A stretch of DNA of 64,000 nucleotides, from positions 62,001 through 126,000 of the forward strand of contig NZ_ATAY01000030.1 in the NCBI RefSeq assembly GCF_000421965.1, given 5' to 3'. Under the pieces are notes generated by a model, which saw only the letters and a program-made list of their open reading frames with translations, was not told the origin of the DNA and searched no databases. Shown here piece after piece: positions 43,478 to 53,560 of the stretch; position 1 is the stretch's first letter; the number at the start of each line of letters is the position of its first letter. The stretch comes from Ruminiclostridium papyrosolvens C7. GTDB taxonomy: Bacteria > Bacillota > Clostridia > Acetivibrionales > DSM-1351. The position numbers and the translations under genes were made by a program.

Positions 43478-45975
43478 AAAACTATTCAGCACTTACCTCG
43501 AGGTATTTAAAAAAGCATAAAGGAAGAACCATACTTACTCTTATCGGAATTATTATAGCCATAGCAATGTTTACGGCTATAGGAAGTATTTACTACAGTG
43601 CAATAGATGGTGAAATTCAAAATGCAAAGGCAAACGGTGATTATGAAGTTTATTTCTACGATTTAGGAAAAGAAAATGTTAATACTTTATATTCCAATGC
43701 TGAGTTAAAAAATGGCGGAGCAATAAGACTGGAAGGCACATATAAGTTTGAAACAGATAAATTGACAGAATCCTTGAGAACCCTTGACATAAAAAGCTAT
43801 GATGCTGCGGCTTTTAAAGATATATTCAATGTCAAGCTGATAGAAGGGCGGCTCCCTAAGAACAGCTCCGAAATATTGATAGACAAAAAAATAAGTGCTG
43901 TTTTAAAAAACAAAAAAATAAGTAACGTACTAAAGGGTGCTTTGACAGGAAAGGACAACTCGTCAAGTGAGAAAGAGTATACGATTGTAGGGGTATACGA
44001 TAGCAACTATATCACTAACACCGCATTAACCTATCTGGATATCAAGACTTCTTCCGATTCAAAGGATTATATCTTTTATGCAAATATGAAAAGCGGAAAA
44101 AACATAGTTGATAACGCACAAAAAATAGCAAAAGCAAATAATGTAAAACTGGAAATAAACACACGCCTTTTATACCTTATGGGTGAAGGGCCAGACAAAA
44201 CCAGAAACGATGGTATGGATGAGATATTTGCCATAATTGCAGGATTTGTTGTTATATGTACGGTGGTGGTTATCTATAATGCATTTAATATATCAGTAAT
44301 GGAAAGAATCAAGCATTTCGGCATACTCCGAAGCATCGGAGCAACCAAAGCCCAGATAAGAAGGCTGGTTTTCAGAGAAGCTGCAATAATGAGTGCAATA
44401 TCTATACCAATTGGTATTATTTCAGGCTTTGCAGGAATATTTATTACATTTAGACTCTTTATAAATGGCTTCCTTGGAGCATTCCAAATCGGCTTCTATC
44501 CGCAGGTAATTATTGTTGCTGCTATTTTAGGAATTTTCACAGTGTTTATTTCTGCATTTTTCCCGGCAAGAACAGCATCAAAGGTATCACCTATAGATGC
44601 AATAAGGGGTACTGTAGTTGTAAAGGGAGACAAGGTTAAAAGAAGAGGAGGATTCTGGGCCAGACTGCTTTTCAGCTTTGAGGGCCAGGTTGCATACAAG
44701 AACATTAAAAGAAACAGAAAGAGATTTTATATTACTTGTATATCACTTATGATATCCATTGTTATGTTCGTATTTTTCTCCAATTTTATTGATATATTTC
44801 TCCAGAGCAACAAGATTGCAACCCAAGCTGTAAAGGTTGAGGGTACTTTTGTTAATACCAGCGATGTCAATCTGGGCAATCTTCCGAAACAGGTTAAGGA
44901 ACTGGATGGAATAAAAGAAACATACGAAATGACTAACAAGTATATTACGTATGCCCTCGATAAGAAAATGCTTTCAGAGAAATTTACGGATGCATTAAAC
45001 AACAACGAAAAGCCTGAACAATATGGACAGAACTATTTTATCAACAGTGTTAATCTGATAGGCTATGATGAGAATTGCCTTAAGCTTTTCAACAAAGAAA
45101 ACAAAACAAATATTGATTATGACAGCTTTAAAAATAAAAATGAAGTAATCATTGTAAATAAGGCAAGAGGCCGTATGGATAAAACCACAATCTTTGACAG
45201 CTTTACAAGATACAAGGTAGGGGACGAAATAAAGATGCCTGTTTTAAACAGCAGTTATTTAAAAAATCCTGATACCGAACAGCTGAAGCGACTTATTGAT
45301 AATGGCAAAACCATTACCTTTAAGGTAGCAGGTGTGGTTGAGTATGAGACAGTATTACAAAATATCCCATACAACAGCTTTGGTATAATAATGTCACATG
45401 ACAGTTTTAAGAGGCTGACAGGAACAAATGAACTATCAATACTGGCATTAAATTTCGATTCACCGGAACATGCTGAACAAAATTATGAGAAGCTCAACAT
45501 GCTTGCTGACGAAAACAAGGCTCAGTACATTGATGTATATAAGCAGAAAAAACAGTTTGACGACCAGATGAATCAGATGATGATTTTAGTTTACGGATTT
45601 ATCAGCCTTATAATACTTATATCAACTGTAAATATAATTAATACGGTAACAATCAATCTTCTTGTGAAAAAGAGAGAGTACGCTACTTTTAAGGCTATCG
45701 GTATGACTAAGGGACAATTTCAGAAGCTGGTTCTGCTGGAAGGAGCCTTATTCGGAATAATTGCTTGTATAATAGGATTGCCTATCGCCTTCCTGCTTAC
45801 CTATTTTGGTATTATCAACAATAATCCAGTTGGCGATATTGGATACCAAGCAGCTTGGTGGCCATACGTATACGGAGGTCTGGGAATGATTGCAATAACA
45901 CTGTTAGCCGCACTGTTCCCATTGAGAAAATTGAACGATATGAACATTGTGGAATCACTTCGTGTTGAAGAGTAA
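43474..45975 (+). CDS. FtsX-like ABC transporter permease
   Basis: An 833-residue permease with two FtsX domains. An N-terminal membrane segment (residues 17-40) is followed by a first extracytoplasmic domain, a FtsX membrane unit near 255-380 (GILRSIGATKAQIRRLVFREA), another membrane segment near 410-435, a second extracytoplasmic domain to about 690, and a second FtsX unit (FKAIGMTKGQFQKLVLLEGAL is its signature start). It is larger than BceB and closer to YknZ/SalY-type exporters. The downstream kinase and regulator may control it. The substrate is unknown; an antimicrobial peptide is a reasonable guess. Confidence 0.87.
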   Translation: MKNYSALTSRYLKKHKGRTILTLIGIIIAIAMFTAIGSIYYSAIDGEIQNAKANGDYEVYFYDLGKENVNTLYSNAELKNGGAIRLEGTYKFETDKLTESLRTLDIKSYDAAAFKDIFNVKLIEGRLPKNSSEILIDKKISAVLKNKKISNVLKGALTGKDNSSSEKEYTIVGVYDSNYITNTALTYLDIKTSSDSKDYIFYANMKSGKNIVDNAQKIAKANNVKLEINTRLLYLMGEGPDKTRNDGMDEIFAIIAGFVVICTVVVIYNAFNISVMERIKHFGILRSIGATKAQIRRLVFREAAIMSAISIPIGIISGFAGIFITFRLFINGFLGAFQIGFYPQVIIVAAILGIFTVFISAFFPARTASKVSPIDAIRGTVVVKGDKVKRRGGFWARLLFSFEGQVAYKNIKRNRKRFYITCISLMISIVMFVFFSNFIDIFLQSNKIATQAVKVEGTFVNTSDVNLGNLPKQVKELDGIKETYEMTNKYITYALDKKMLSEKFTDALNNNEKPEQYGQNYFINSVNLIGYDENCLKLFNKENKTNIDYDSFKNKNEVIIVNKARGRMDKTTIFDSFTRYKVGDEIKMPVLNSSYLKNPDTEQLKRLIDNGKTITFKVAGVVEYETVLQNIPYNSFGIIMSHDSFKRLTGTNELSILALNFDSPEHAEQNYEKLNMLADENKAQYIDVYKQKKQFDDQMNQMMILVYGFISLIILISTVNIINTVTINLLVKKREYATFKAIGMTKGQFQKLVLLEGALFGIIACIIGLPIAFLLTYFGIINNNPVGDIGYQAAWWPYVYGGLGMIAITLLAALFPLRKLNDMNIVESLRVEE

Positions 45976-45999
45976 GTTTAAGTCGGTTATTTAGGTTTG

Positions 46000-46040
46000 A
46001 TATAGCCTGCCGGATTCCCGGCAGGCTATATATATTTTAT
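46000..46040 (+). terminator. terminator after the FtsX-like permease gene
   Basis: Perfect 14-bp arms ATATAGCCTGCCGG (46000-46013) and CCGGCAGGCTATAT (46018-46031) with a 4-base loop, followed by T-rich sequence. Confidence 0.9.
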
Positions 46041-46092
46041 TTATAGTGTATAATTATACTAATATCCTAATGTATAAAGGAGGCAACAATCC

Positions 46093-46764
46093 ATGAATAT
46101 ATTACTTGTGGAAGACGATGCACCACTTGCTATGGGGATTGAATATGCATTGAAAAAGCAGGATTTTGCGGTATCAATCGCAAAGAATATTAAAGACGCG
46201 CACCGGATGTTTAATGAAGATATACAATTAATTCTGCTGGATGTTACTCTTCCTGACGGAAATGGATATGATTTTTGCAAGCAGATACGGCAGACCAGCA
46301 ATGTACCTATTATTTTTATGACAGCTCTTGATGATGAGCCTAATGTAGTATTCGGACTTGATATAGGCGGTGATGACTATATTTCAAAGCCTGTAAGAAC
46401 CAGCGAGTTGATATCAAGGATAAATGCCATTATGAGAAGGCAGAAGCAGGTTGAGGGTGTGGATACGGGGAAAATCACCAGTGGAAATGTAGTGGTTGAA
46501 CCCTTGAAATGCAAAGTTTATGTAAATTCGGAGGAGGTTTTTCTCACAGCTGTTGAATATAAGCTATTGCTTGTGCTGCTTGAAAATAAAGGGAATGTAA
46601 TAAGCAGAAACACGATTATTGAAAAGCTATGGGATATTGACAGTAATTTTGTTGATTATAATACTCTCAATGTTTATATGAAAAGACTCCGTGAAAAGAT
46701 TGAAGCCGGAGATGAAAAGCACATAGAGACAGTGAGAGGATTTGGGTATATGTGGAAAGAATGA
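46093..46764 (+). CDS. OmpR-family response regulator
   Basis: A 223-residue regulator. The receiver has VEDD and the phospho-Asp in LILLDVTLPDGNG; the C-terminal winged helix ends in YNTLNVYMKRLREKIEAGDE and TVRGFGYMWKE. The short inter-domain linker and sequence style fit the BceR/VirR branch, which controls neighbouring ABC transporters. AAAGGAGG at 46076-46083 precedes ATG 46093. It likely responds to the kinase encoded 24 bases downstream. Confidence 0.9.
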   Translation: MNILLVEDDAPLAMGIEYALKKQDFAVSIAKNIKDAHRMFNEDIQLILLDVTLPDGNGYDFCKQIRQTSNVPIIFMTALDDEPNVVFGLDIGGDDYISKPVRTSELISRINAIMRRQKQVEGVDTGKITSGNVVVEPLKCKVYVNSEEVFLTAVEYKLLLVLLENKGNVISRNTIIEKLWDIDSNFVDYNTLNVYMKRLREKIEAGDEKHIETVRGFGYMWKE

Positions 46765-46788
46765 TAGCGTACACATGGAGGTTATATA

Positions 46789-48033
46789 TTGAAGCTTCTG
46801 AAAAATAAAGAAATCCAGCTTATCATAGGGATAATTACAGTTTTACTTATAGCTTGCGGTGCTGTTTCTTATTACACAGTGAAAAACTTTGCAAATTCTG
46901 TTAATAAAATACAAATCCAGCAAAATACTGCGGTGATAGGTGCTATTGTAAAGCAATATCCGCAGTTGGAAAGTGATATTGTTAAGAACTACACAAAGGG
47001 CTTCCAGGAAGACTATGAGTATGGAAAATCAATTTTAAAGAAATATTCCTATGACGAAAGCCTTGGGGTAGAAAAAAATTATATGGTTGAAAATAGCTTT
47101 AGAAAGGCAAATACCAGAATAGGAATAACACTTATATTGTTTTGGGCGGTTCTGATTTTATTTTGTGTCCTTTGTTTTAACAGAGTTTTCTCTAAAATAA
47201 GAAAAATCAGTATTAGTGCGGAAGCCATTGTTGAAGGAAATTACGATTCAATAAAAGGGGATACCCAAGAAGGCGATATCGGATATCTGATATATCAGAT
47301 AAATTGCATGAGTGAACGTTTAAGTGAAAATGTTCAAGCGCTGGAGAATGAAAAGATTTTTTTGAAAAGAATTATGGCAGACATTTCCCATCAGCTTAAA
47401 ACACCCCTTGCTTCTCTTATAATGTTTAACGACATAATGAAAAATGACAGTACTCTTTCCGAGGAGGAAAGGGATGGTTTTGTTTTGGAGAGTAAGAATC
47501 AGCTGGATAGGATGGAATGGCTCATAAAAAATATACTCAAAATGGCAAAACTAGAGGCAGGAGTAGTTGAGTTTACAATGGAGGAAGCAGATATTTCTGA
47601 AACGGTTCAAAGAAGTCTTTCCCCACTTAAAGCAATTGCTTCTGAAAAAAATGTGGATATAAGGCTCCACGGTTCTTCAAACATTATAGTAAAGCATGAT
47701 ATAAACTGGACTACAGAAGCATTTTCAAACATTATTAAAAATTGTATAGAACATAGCAATACAGGAGGAGATATTAAGATATCCTGGGATGAAAATAATG
47801 TTTTTGTTCAGATAATCATTGAGGACGAGGGGCAGGGGATTCCTAAGGATGAGCTTCCAAGAATCTTTGACAGATTCTATAAAGGGTCTTACAGCTGCAA
47901 TCCAACAAATATCGGAATAGGACTATACATTACAAAGACTATTGTGGAAGGTCAGAACGGGTCAATATATGTAAGCAGTACCACGGGAAAAGGTACCAGA
48001 TTTACGGTGAGACTCATGAAGAAACCCCTTTAA
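46789..48033 (+). CDS. sensor histidine kinase
   Basis: A 414-residue membrane kinase. Two membrane segments (about 11-31 and 110-132) enclose an extracytoplasmic region of about 75 residues, then a HAMP-like linker, the phosphoacceptor in MADISHQLKTPLAS, and ATPase boxes NCIEHS, EDEGQGIP and GIGLYITKTIVE. The start is TTG 46789 with GGAGG at 46776-46780. Pairs with the regulator upstream; the sensed signal may be the substrate of the upstream ABC transporter. Confidence 0.9.
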   Translation: MKLLKNKEIQLIIGIITVLLIACGAVSYYTVKNFANSVNKIQIQQNTAVIGAIVKQYPQLESDIVKNYTKGFQEDYEYGKSILKKYSYDESLGVEKNYMVENSFRKANTRIGITLILFWAVLILFCVLCFNRVFSKIRKISISAEAIVEGNYDSIKGDTQEGDIGYLIYQINCMSERLSENVQALENEKIFLKRIMADISHQLKTPLASLIMFNDIMKNDSTLSEEERDGFVLESKNQLDRMEWLIKNILKMAKLEAGVVEFTMEEADISETVQRSLSPLKAIASEKNVDIRLHGSSNIIVKHDINWTTEAFSNIIKNCIEHSNTGGDIKISWDENNVFVQIIIEDEGQGIPKDELPRIFDRFYKGSYSCNPTNIGIGLYITKTIVEGQNGSIYVSSTTGKGTRFTVRLMKKPL

Positions 48034-48062
48034 AAATAATAAATATTCAGGAGGGTTATGTA

Positions 48063-48965
48063 ATGGAAAAATACGATATTTACCTTTACGGCATGACTTT
48101 GGTTACAACAATGAATTTGTTAGCAGGAGAGTACCCGGAAGCTGATACATATTCCGAAATAAAGGAAAGCTATGTACTGCCGGGAGGAGAAACCGGAAGC
48201 TGTGCAGTGGTACTGTCTGCACTTGGCTGTACCGTAAAGCTTGATGGAAACTTCCAGGGACTAAGAACCAAGGAAGTTCTGGAAAAATATCTTGTGGAGA
48301 AATTCGGAATTGATATGTCAGGGGTTTACTTCGATGAGACTTTTGACGGGGTGCAGGACATGGTGTTAATAGGGACAAATACCAGAACATGCTTCGGAAG
48401 ATTTGGCGCATATTTCAGTAATGAAAGAAAAAGATGGAGCAAGCCTGACAGTAAGGATATTGAAAACTGCGAGGTTGTGGGACTAGACCCCTTCTTTATG
48501 GAACAGTCCGAAGTAGTTGCATACTGCTGCCACGAATTAGGGAAGAAGTATGTTACTATTGACTGCAAGTATGATACTGTAATTCATAAATATTCGGAAG
48601 TTAATATTGTATCCAATGAGTTTATCAGGAGCAATTATCATGAGAGGGATGTAGAAGAACTATTCAGAGAGTATACGGAAAATACCGAAGGTCTGGTAAT
48701 ATTTACTTTTGGCTCCCGTGACATCATGTTCGGACGAAAAAATCAACCCATAAAAAGAATGAAACCCTACAAGGTAAATGTGCAGAGTACTCTGGGTGCC
48801 GGAGACTCTTTCAAGGCCGGGGCAATATATGGAGTACTAAAAAAAATGAGTGACGAAAAAATAGTACAATTTGCCGCAGCAACGGCAGCAACTGTGTGCA
48901 GCAGATTTCCCCTTGCATTGTATCCTCCGGATTTGAGAACAATAAATAAGTTAATTAATAAATAA
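48063..48965 (+). CDS. PfkB-family carbohydrate kinase
   Basis: A 300-residue ribokinase-like kinase. The phosphoryl-transfer motif is STLGAGDSFKAGA with the catalytic Asp in GAGD; the N-terminal signature LPGGETGSCAVVLSALG carries the substrate-binding glycines. Substrate is not decidable from sequence (ribose, adenosine, fructose-phosphate and others are possible). GGAGG at 48051-48055 sets ATG 48063. Stands between a kinase gene and a zinc-binding lipoprotein gene, with no obvious pathway partner. Confidence 0.8.
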   Translation: MEKYDIYLYGMTLVTTMNLLAGEYPEADTYSEIKESYVLPGGETGSCAVVLSALGCTVKLDGNFQGLRTKEVLEKYLVEKFGIDMSGVYFDETFDGVQDMVLIGTNTRTCFGRFGAYFSNERKRWSKPDSKDIENCEVVGLDPFFMEQSEVVAYCCHELGKKYVTIDCKYDTVIHKYSEVNIVSNEFIRSNYHERDVEELFREYTENTEGLVIFTFGSRDIMFGRKNQPIKRMKPYKVNVQSTLGAGDSFKAGAIYGVLKKMSDEKIVQFAAATAATVCSRFPLALYPPDLRTINKLINK

Positions 48966-48991
48966 TAGTTTTATATATCATAACAATGGTA

Positions 48992-49020
48992 TATAATATA
49001 AATGCGAATAATTCCCATTT
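48992..49020 (+). promoter_or_regulatory. -10 box and Zur-like operator
   Basis: TATAAT at 48992-48997 is followed directly by the imperfect palindrome AAATGCGAATAATTCCCATT with a final T (49000-49020). Its AAAT-N3-AAT-N-ATT-N3-ATTT plan matches the Bacillus Zur box, and its position over the expected +1 suits a repressor. The downstream gene encodes a zinc-binding lipoprotein. Confidence 0.5.
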
Positions 49021-49043
49021 AACATTTGGCGGAGGTAATTTTA

Positions 49044-49955
49044 TTGAAACAAGGTAAACTCTTAAGGACGTTGTTAATAACGTTAGCGTTCTCCTTTATA
49101 TTAGCCGGCTGTTCCACCGGGACGGCGAATACTACAAAAAAAGCAGAAACTACAATAGTTACTTCCTTTTATCCCATGTATATTTTTACTCAGAACATTG
49201 TTAAGGATATACCCGGTATAAAAGTTGAAAACATGACAGAACCACAGCAAGGCTGTCTTCATGACTACCAGATGGTTCCTGCGGATTTAAAAACCCTTGA
49301 AAAAGCAGACATATTTGTAATTAACGGAGCAGGGATGGAGTCTTTTATGGACAAGGTAATCAAGCAGAGGCCATCCCTTAAAATAGTAGAAGCCTCAAAA
49401 GACATGGAGCTCCTAAAAGATGCCAACGGAGAAGATAATGCACATGTCTGGGTAGGTATTTCGGGTGCGATACAAGAAGTCAAAAATATTTCTGAAGGAC
49501 TTGCAAAGGCAGATTCAAAAAATTCAGAAGCCTACAGGAAAAATGCTTCTGAATATGTAAAGCAGCTTGAGGCTCAGAGAGAAAAAATGCACAAGGAACT
49601 GGATGGTTTCAAAAGTAAGAATGTTATCACCTTTCATGAGGCTTTTCCGTATTTTGCAAAGGAATTCGGTTTGAATATAGTATCTGTGGTGGAACGTGAA
49701 CCCGGAACGGAACCCAGTGCCGGAGAGCTTGCAGGATTAATAGACAAGATAAAAAGTTCAAACGTAAAAGTACTCTTTGCAGAACCTCAGTATTCTGCAA
49801 AAGCGGCAGAATCAATTGCAAAACAAACCGGTGCAAAGGTTTATCTCCTTGATCCTGTTGTAACAGGTGAGAAAAATGCACCCGCAGACAGCTATATAAA
49901 GACAATGGATGAGAATCTGAAAGTTTTGGTTAAGGCTTTTAAGGAGAATCAGTAG
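49044..49955 (+). CDS. zinc ABC transporter substrate-binding lipoprotein (ZnuA-like)
   Basis: A 303-residue cluster A-I metal-binding lipoprotein. Lipobox LAGC with Cys23. Metal-site histidines are in CLHDYQM, DNAHVW and FHEAFPYFA, with a C-terminal acidic ligand in LLDPVVTGE. The usual His-rich loop of ZnuA is short or missing. The frame opens at TTG 49026, but GGAGGT at 49031-49036 fits TTG 49044. No ATPase or permease follows, so the rest of the importer must be elsewhere. A Zur-like operator lies in the promoter. Confidence 0.87.
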   Translation: MKQGKLLRTLLITLAFSFILAGCSTGTANTTKKAETTIVTSFYPMYIFTQNIVKDIPGIKVENMTEPQQGCLHDYQMVPADLKTLEKADIFVINGAGMESFMDKVIKQRPSLKIVEASKDMELLKDANGEDNAHVWVGISGAIQEVKNISEGLAKADSKNSEAYRKNASEYVKQLEAQREKMHKELDGFKSKNVITFHEAFPYFAKEFGLNIVSVVEREPGTEPSAGELAGLIDKIKSSNVKVLFAEPQYSAKAAESIAKQTGAKVYLLDPVVTGEKNAPADSYIKTMDENLKVLVKAFKENQ

Positions 49956-49966
49956 AAATCTTTCAT

Positions 49967-50001
49967 AAAAAAACCAGTCCAAATTAATGGACTGGTTTTT
50001 T
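49967..50001. terminator. bidirectional terminator between znuA-like gene and nifJ
   Basis: AAAAAACCAGTCCA (49968-49981) and TGGACTGGTTTTTT (49988-50001) pair perfectly around a 6-base loop, with tracts usable in both directions. Confidence 0.92.
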
Positions 50002-50010
50002 ACTATTCGT

Positions 50011-53000
50011 CTACATTTCCGCCATACGCTTTAAACGCTCGTACTTTTCTTTTGCATGTTCTTCTGCACGAGTGAATAAGTCTTCAGCCTCTTCAGGGAA
50101 CATCTTGGCAAGAGATGAATATCTAACCTGTGACAACAGGAATTCCTTGAAGCTTTCCTTTGGTTCTTTGGAATCCAGTATAAACGGATTCTTTCCTTCC
50201 TTCTTCAAATCAGGGTTGTACCTGAACAAGTGCCAGTACCCGGCTGATACAGCTGCTGCTGAATTTGCTATGCTTCTTCCCATGCCGTCCTTGATTCCAT
50301 GGCTTATACATGGAGAATATGCAATAATAATGGAAGGCCCGTTGTATGCTTCGGCTTCAGCAATAGCCTTCAGCATCTGGTTTCTGTCCGCTCCTATTCC
50401 AACCTGTGCAACATAGACATTTCCGTAAGTCATCATTTGCGCGGCAAGATCCTTTTTAGCCTGTTTCTTACCGGAGGAAGCAAACTTGGCAATAGCAGAT
50501 GTAGGAGTTGCCTTGGAAGCCTGACCACCTGTATTTGAATAAATTTCTGTATCAAATACAAGCATGTTAATGTCATCTCCGGTAGAGAGAACATGGTCAA
50601 GTCCGCCGTAGCCTATATCATAAGCCCAGCCGTCTCCGCCTACTACCCATATTGAACGTTTAACGAGGTAATCCTTCTTTTCAAGAAGTTCATTAACCAA
50701 CTGCATTTGTTTCTGGTCTTTATTTGAATAGCTCTGTAGAGCATTAATTAAATCTTCACTGGCTCCTTTGGAGACTGCACCGTCTTCAACACTTTCCAGC
50801 CATTTTGATAATAAAGGTCTCAGACTTTCCTCAATGTCAAGTTCCAAAAGCTCAATGGCAACATCTCTGAGACGTTCCCTTATTTGTTTTACACCAAGGT
50901 ACATACCGTAACCAAATTCGGCATTATCCTCAAATAAGGAATTTGCCCAAGCCGGGCCTTTGCCTTCATGGTTTACCGTATATGAGCTTGTAGGATATGA
51001 GGCAGCCCATATGGATGAACATCCTGTAGCATTTGCAATCATCATCCTGTCACCGTAAAGTTGTGTTATAAGCTTAATATATGGTGTTTCACCACAGCCG
51101 GCACATGCTCCGGAGAATTCCATCAAAGGTTTTCTGAACTGACTGTCCTTAATGGTCTTATTTCCAAAGTTACCGCCTTTATAACCGATTTTTCTGGTTG
51201 AATAGTCATAGTTAGGTATTTCACGTTCGGTCTGAGTACTAAGCTTTTTCATAACAAGAGCTTTTTCCTTAGCCGGACACACATCGGCACAGTTGCCGCA
51301 TCCTGTACAGTCCATAGGACTTATCTGTATTCTGAACTGGTACTCCTCAAGACCTTTACCCACAGCCTTTTTGGTAACAAAGGATTCAGGTGCTTCTTTC
51401 AACTCGTCTTCTGTTGCAAGAATAGGCCTGATAACTGCATGAGGACATACCAAAGAGCAAATATTACACTGTATACAGTTCTCGGGTATCCATTCGGGAA
51501 CGTTAACTGCAATGCCTCGTTTTTCATAAGCTGAGGTTCCGTTTGGAAGAGTTCCGTCCTCAATTCCCTTAAATGCACTTACAGGAAGATCTTCACCCTT
51601 CATTGCGTTCATAGGTCTCATGATTTCACTTATAAATGCCGGCTCTTTAATGTCAGTGCTGGACGTATCCTGTGCATCCTTCCAACTGTCAGGTACATTT
51701 ATCTTTACTATGGCGTCAATACCCTTGTCAATTGCTTCATGATTAACCTTGACAATGTTTTCACCCTTATTGCCGTAACTCTTAACAACAGCTTGCTTGA
51801 GATATTTTACGGCATCGTCCAGAGGAATAATATTGGCAAGCTTAAAGAAAGCAGCCTGCATTATCATGTTTATCCTGTTTCCAAGACCTATTGATTCAGC
51901 AATCTTTGTTGCATTAACTGTGTAGAACTGTATATTGTTTCTGGAAATCTGCCGTTTTATTTCAGCAGGAAGATGATCTTCCAGTTCCTTTTCATCCCAC
52001 AGGCAGTTTAAAACAAAAATACCGCCTTTTTTAATACCTTTCAGCAAATCGTACTGGTTCACATAGGATTGATTATGACAAGCAACATAATCAGCCTCAT
52101 TTATGAGATAAGCAGATTTTATAGGCTCATCGCCAAACCTAAGATGGGACATGGTAACTCCGCCTGATTTCTTTGAGTCATAAGCAAAGTAACCCTGAGC
52201 ATATTTCTCGGTATGATCTCCTATAATCTTTATTGCCTGTTTGTTTGCTCCTACAGTTCCATCGGAACCAAGCCCCCAGAACTTGCATCTGATAGTTGAC
52301 TTTGGTTCTGCATTGATTTTTTCATTTGCTGGCAGTGATGTATGAGTAACGTCATCGTCTATACCGATGGTGAACTGGTTTTTAGGATTCTGCTGTTCAA
52401 GATTGTCATATACTGCCTTGATATCCGAAGGGGTAGTATCCTTTGAAGCAAGACCGAATCTTCCTCCTACGATAACAGGGGCATTGGGAACATCGTAAAA
52501 AGCAGTTTTAACATCAAGATATAAAGGCTCTCCTACAGAACCCGGCTCTTTTGTCCTGTCCAGAACAGCTATTTTTTTAACTGTTTTAGGGATTGCATTA
52601 AGCAGATGTTTTACAGAAAATGGTCTGTAAAGGTGAACCTTTACCAGTCCGTACTTTTTACCCTGACTGTTCATGTAATCAATTGTCTCTTCAACAACAT
52701 CGGTAATTGAACCCATTGCAACAATTATATTTTCGGCATCAGGTGCTCCATAATAATCAAAAAGACTATGTTTGCGGCCTGTGAGAGCCCCTACCTTATT
52801 CATGTAATCCTCAACAATACCAACAATATCGTTATAAAAAGGATTAGATGCTTCTCGACCCTGGAAATAAACATCAGGATTTTGAGCCGTACCCCTTGTA
52901 ACAGGATGGTTAGGAGACAAGGCCCTGTCTCTGAATTCCTTAACTGCCTCATAATCAACCAGACTCGCCAGATCCTCATATTCAAGTGCTTCGACTTTCT

Positions 53001-53541
53001 GTATTTCATGAGATGTTCTGAATCCGTCAAAGAAATGAAGGAAAGGAAGTCTTCCTTTAATTGCAGCCAAATGGGCTACAGGTGCCAAATCCATTATTTC
53101 CTGAACTGAACCTGAAGCCAGCATGACTACTCCGGTTTGCCTTGCTGCCATTACATCCTGGTGATCTCCGAAGATGGAGAGGGCATGGGTTGCAATAGCT
53201 CTTGCACTGACATGGAAAACAGCAGGCAGCAGTTCTCCTGCAACCTTGTACATATTCGGAATCATCAATAACAAGCCTTGGGAAGCCGTAAATGTAGTAG
53301 TAAGGGCGCCTGCCTGAAGAGAACCATGAAGGGCACCTGCTGCGCCTGCTTCTGACTGCATTTCAACTACCCGGACTTTTTGTCCGAAAATATTTTTTTT
53401 ACCTTTGGCAGACCATTCGTCAACTGACTCTGCCATGTTTGATGATGGTGTTATGGGATAGATTGCAGCGACATCGGTAAAGGCATAGGAAACATATGCA
53501 GCTGCAGTATTACCGTCAACCGTCATTTTGATTTTTGACAT
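50011..53541 (-). CDS. nifJ: pyruvate:ferredoxin (flavodoxin) oxidoreductase
   Basis: A 1176-residue single-chain PFOR, full length for the family. It converts pyruvate and CoA to acetyl-CoA, CO2 and reduced ferredoxin, the central fermentative step in clostridia. N-terminal domain AYAFTDVAAIYPITPSS is followed by the gamma domain, a two-cluster ferredoxin domain (CIQCNICSLVCP and CTGCGNCADVCP), and the thiamine-diphosphate domain (GACAGCGETPY, GGDGWAYDIGYGG). A small spore-protein-like gene lies just upstream on the same strand. Confidence 0.96.
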   Translation of the reverse strand: MSKIKMTVDGNTAAAYVSYAFTDVAAIYPITPSSNMAESVDEWSAKGKKNIFGQKVRVVEMQSEAGAAGALHGSLQAGALTTTFTASQGLLLMIPNMYKVAGELLPAVFHVSARAIATHALSIFGDHQDVMAARQTGVVMLASGSVQEIMDLAPVAHLAAIKGRLPFLHFFDGFRTSHEIQKVEALEYEDLASLVDYEAVKEFRDRALSPNHPVTRGTAQNPDVYFQGREASNPFYNDIVGIVEDYMNKVGALTGRKHSLFDYYGAPDAENIIVAMGSITDVVEETIDYMNSQGKKYGLVKVHLYRPFSVKHLLNAIPKTVKKIAVLDRTKEPGSVGEPLYLDVKTAFYDVPNAPVIVGGRFGLASKDTTPSDIKAVYDNLEQQNPKNQFTIGIDDDVTHTSLPANEKINAEPKSTIRCKFWGLGSDGTVGANKQAIKIIGDHTEKYAQGYFAYDSKKSGGVTMSHLRFGDEPIKSAYLINEADYVACHNQSYVNQYDLLKGIKKGGIFVLNCLWDEKELEDHLPAEIKRQISRNNIQFYTVNATKIAESIGLGNRINMIMQAAFFKLANIIPLDDAVKYLKQAVVKSYGNKGENIVKVNHEAIDKGIDAIVKINVPDSWKDAQDTSSTDIKEPAFISEIMRPMNAMKGEDLPVSAFKGIEDGTLPNGTSAYEKRGIAVNVPEWIPENCIQCNICSLVCPHAVIRPILATEDELKEAPESFVTKKAVGKGLEEYQFRIQISPMDCTGCGNCADVCPAKEKALVMKKLSTQTEREIPNYDYSTRKIGYKGGNFGNKTIKDSQFRKPLMEFSGACAGCGETPYIKLITQLYGDRMMIANATGCSSIWAASYPTSSYTVNHEGKGPAWANSLFEDNAEFGYGMYLGVKQIRERLRDVAIELLELDIEESLRPLLSKWLESVEDGAVSKGASEDLINALQSYSNKDQKQMQLVNELLEKKDYLVKRSIWVVGGDGWAYDIGYGGLDHVLSTGDDINMLVFDTEIYSNTGGQASKATPTSAIAKFASSGKKQAKKDLAAQMMTYGNVYVAQVGIGADRNQMLKAIAEAEAYNGPSIIIAYSPCISHGIKDGMGRSIANSAAAVSAGYWHLFRYNPDLKKEGKNPFILDSKEPKESFKEFLLSQVRYSSLAKMFPEEAEDLFTRAEEHAKEKYERLKRMAEM

Positions 53542-53560
53542 TTAAAAAACACCCCCGTAA

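Noticed and set aside
46048-46059. Palindrome GTATAATTATAC before the OmpR-type regulator gene
   Set aside because: It contains an ordinary TATAAT -10; self-complementarity of such short AT sequence is not informative.
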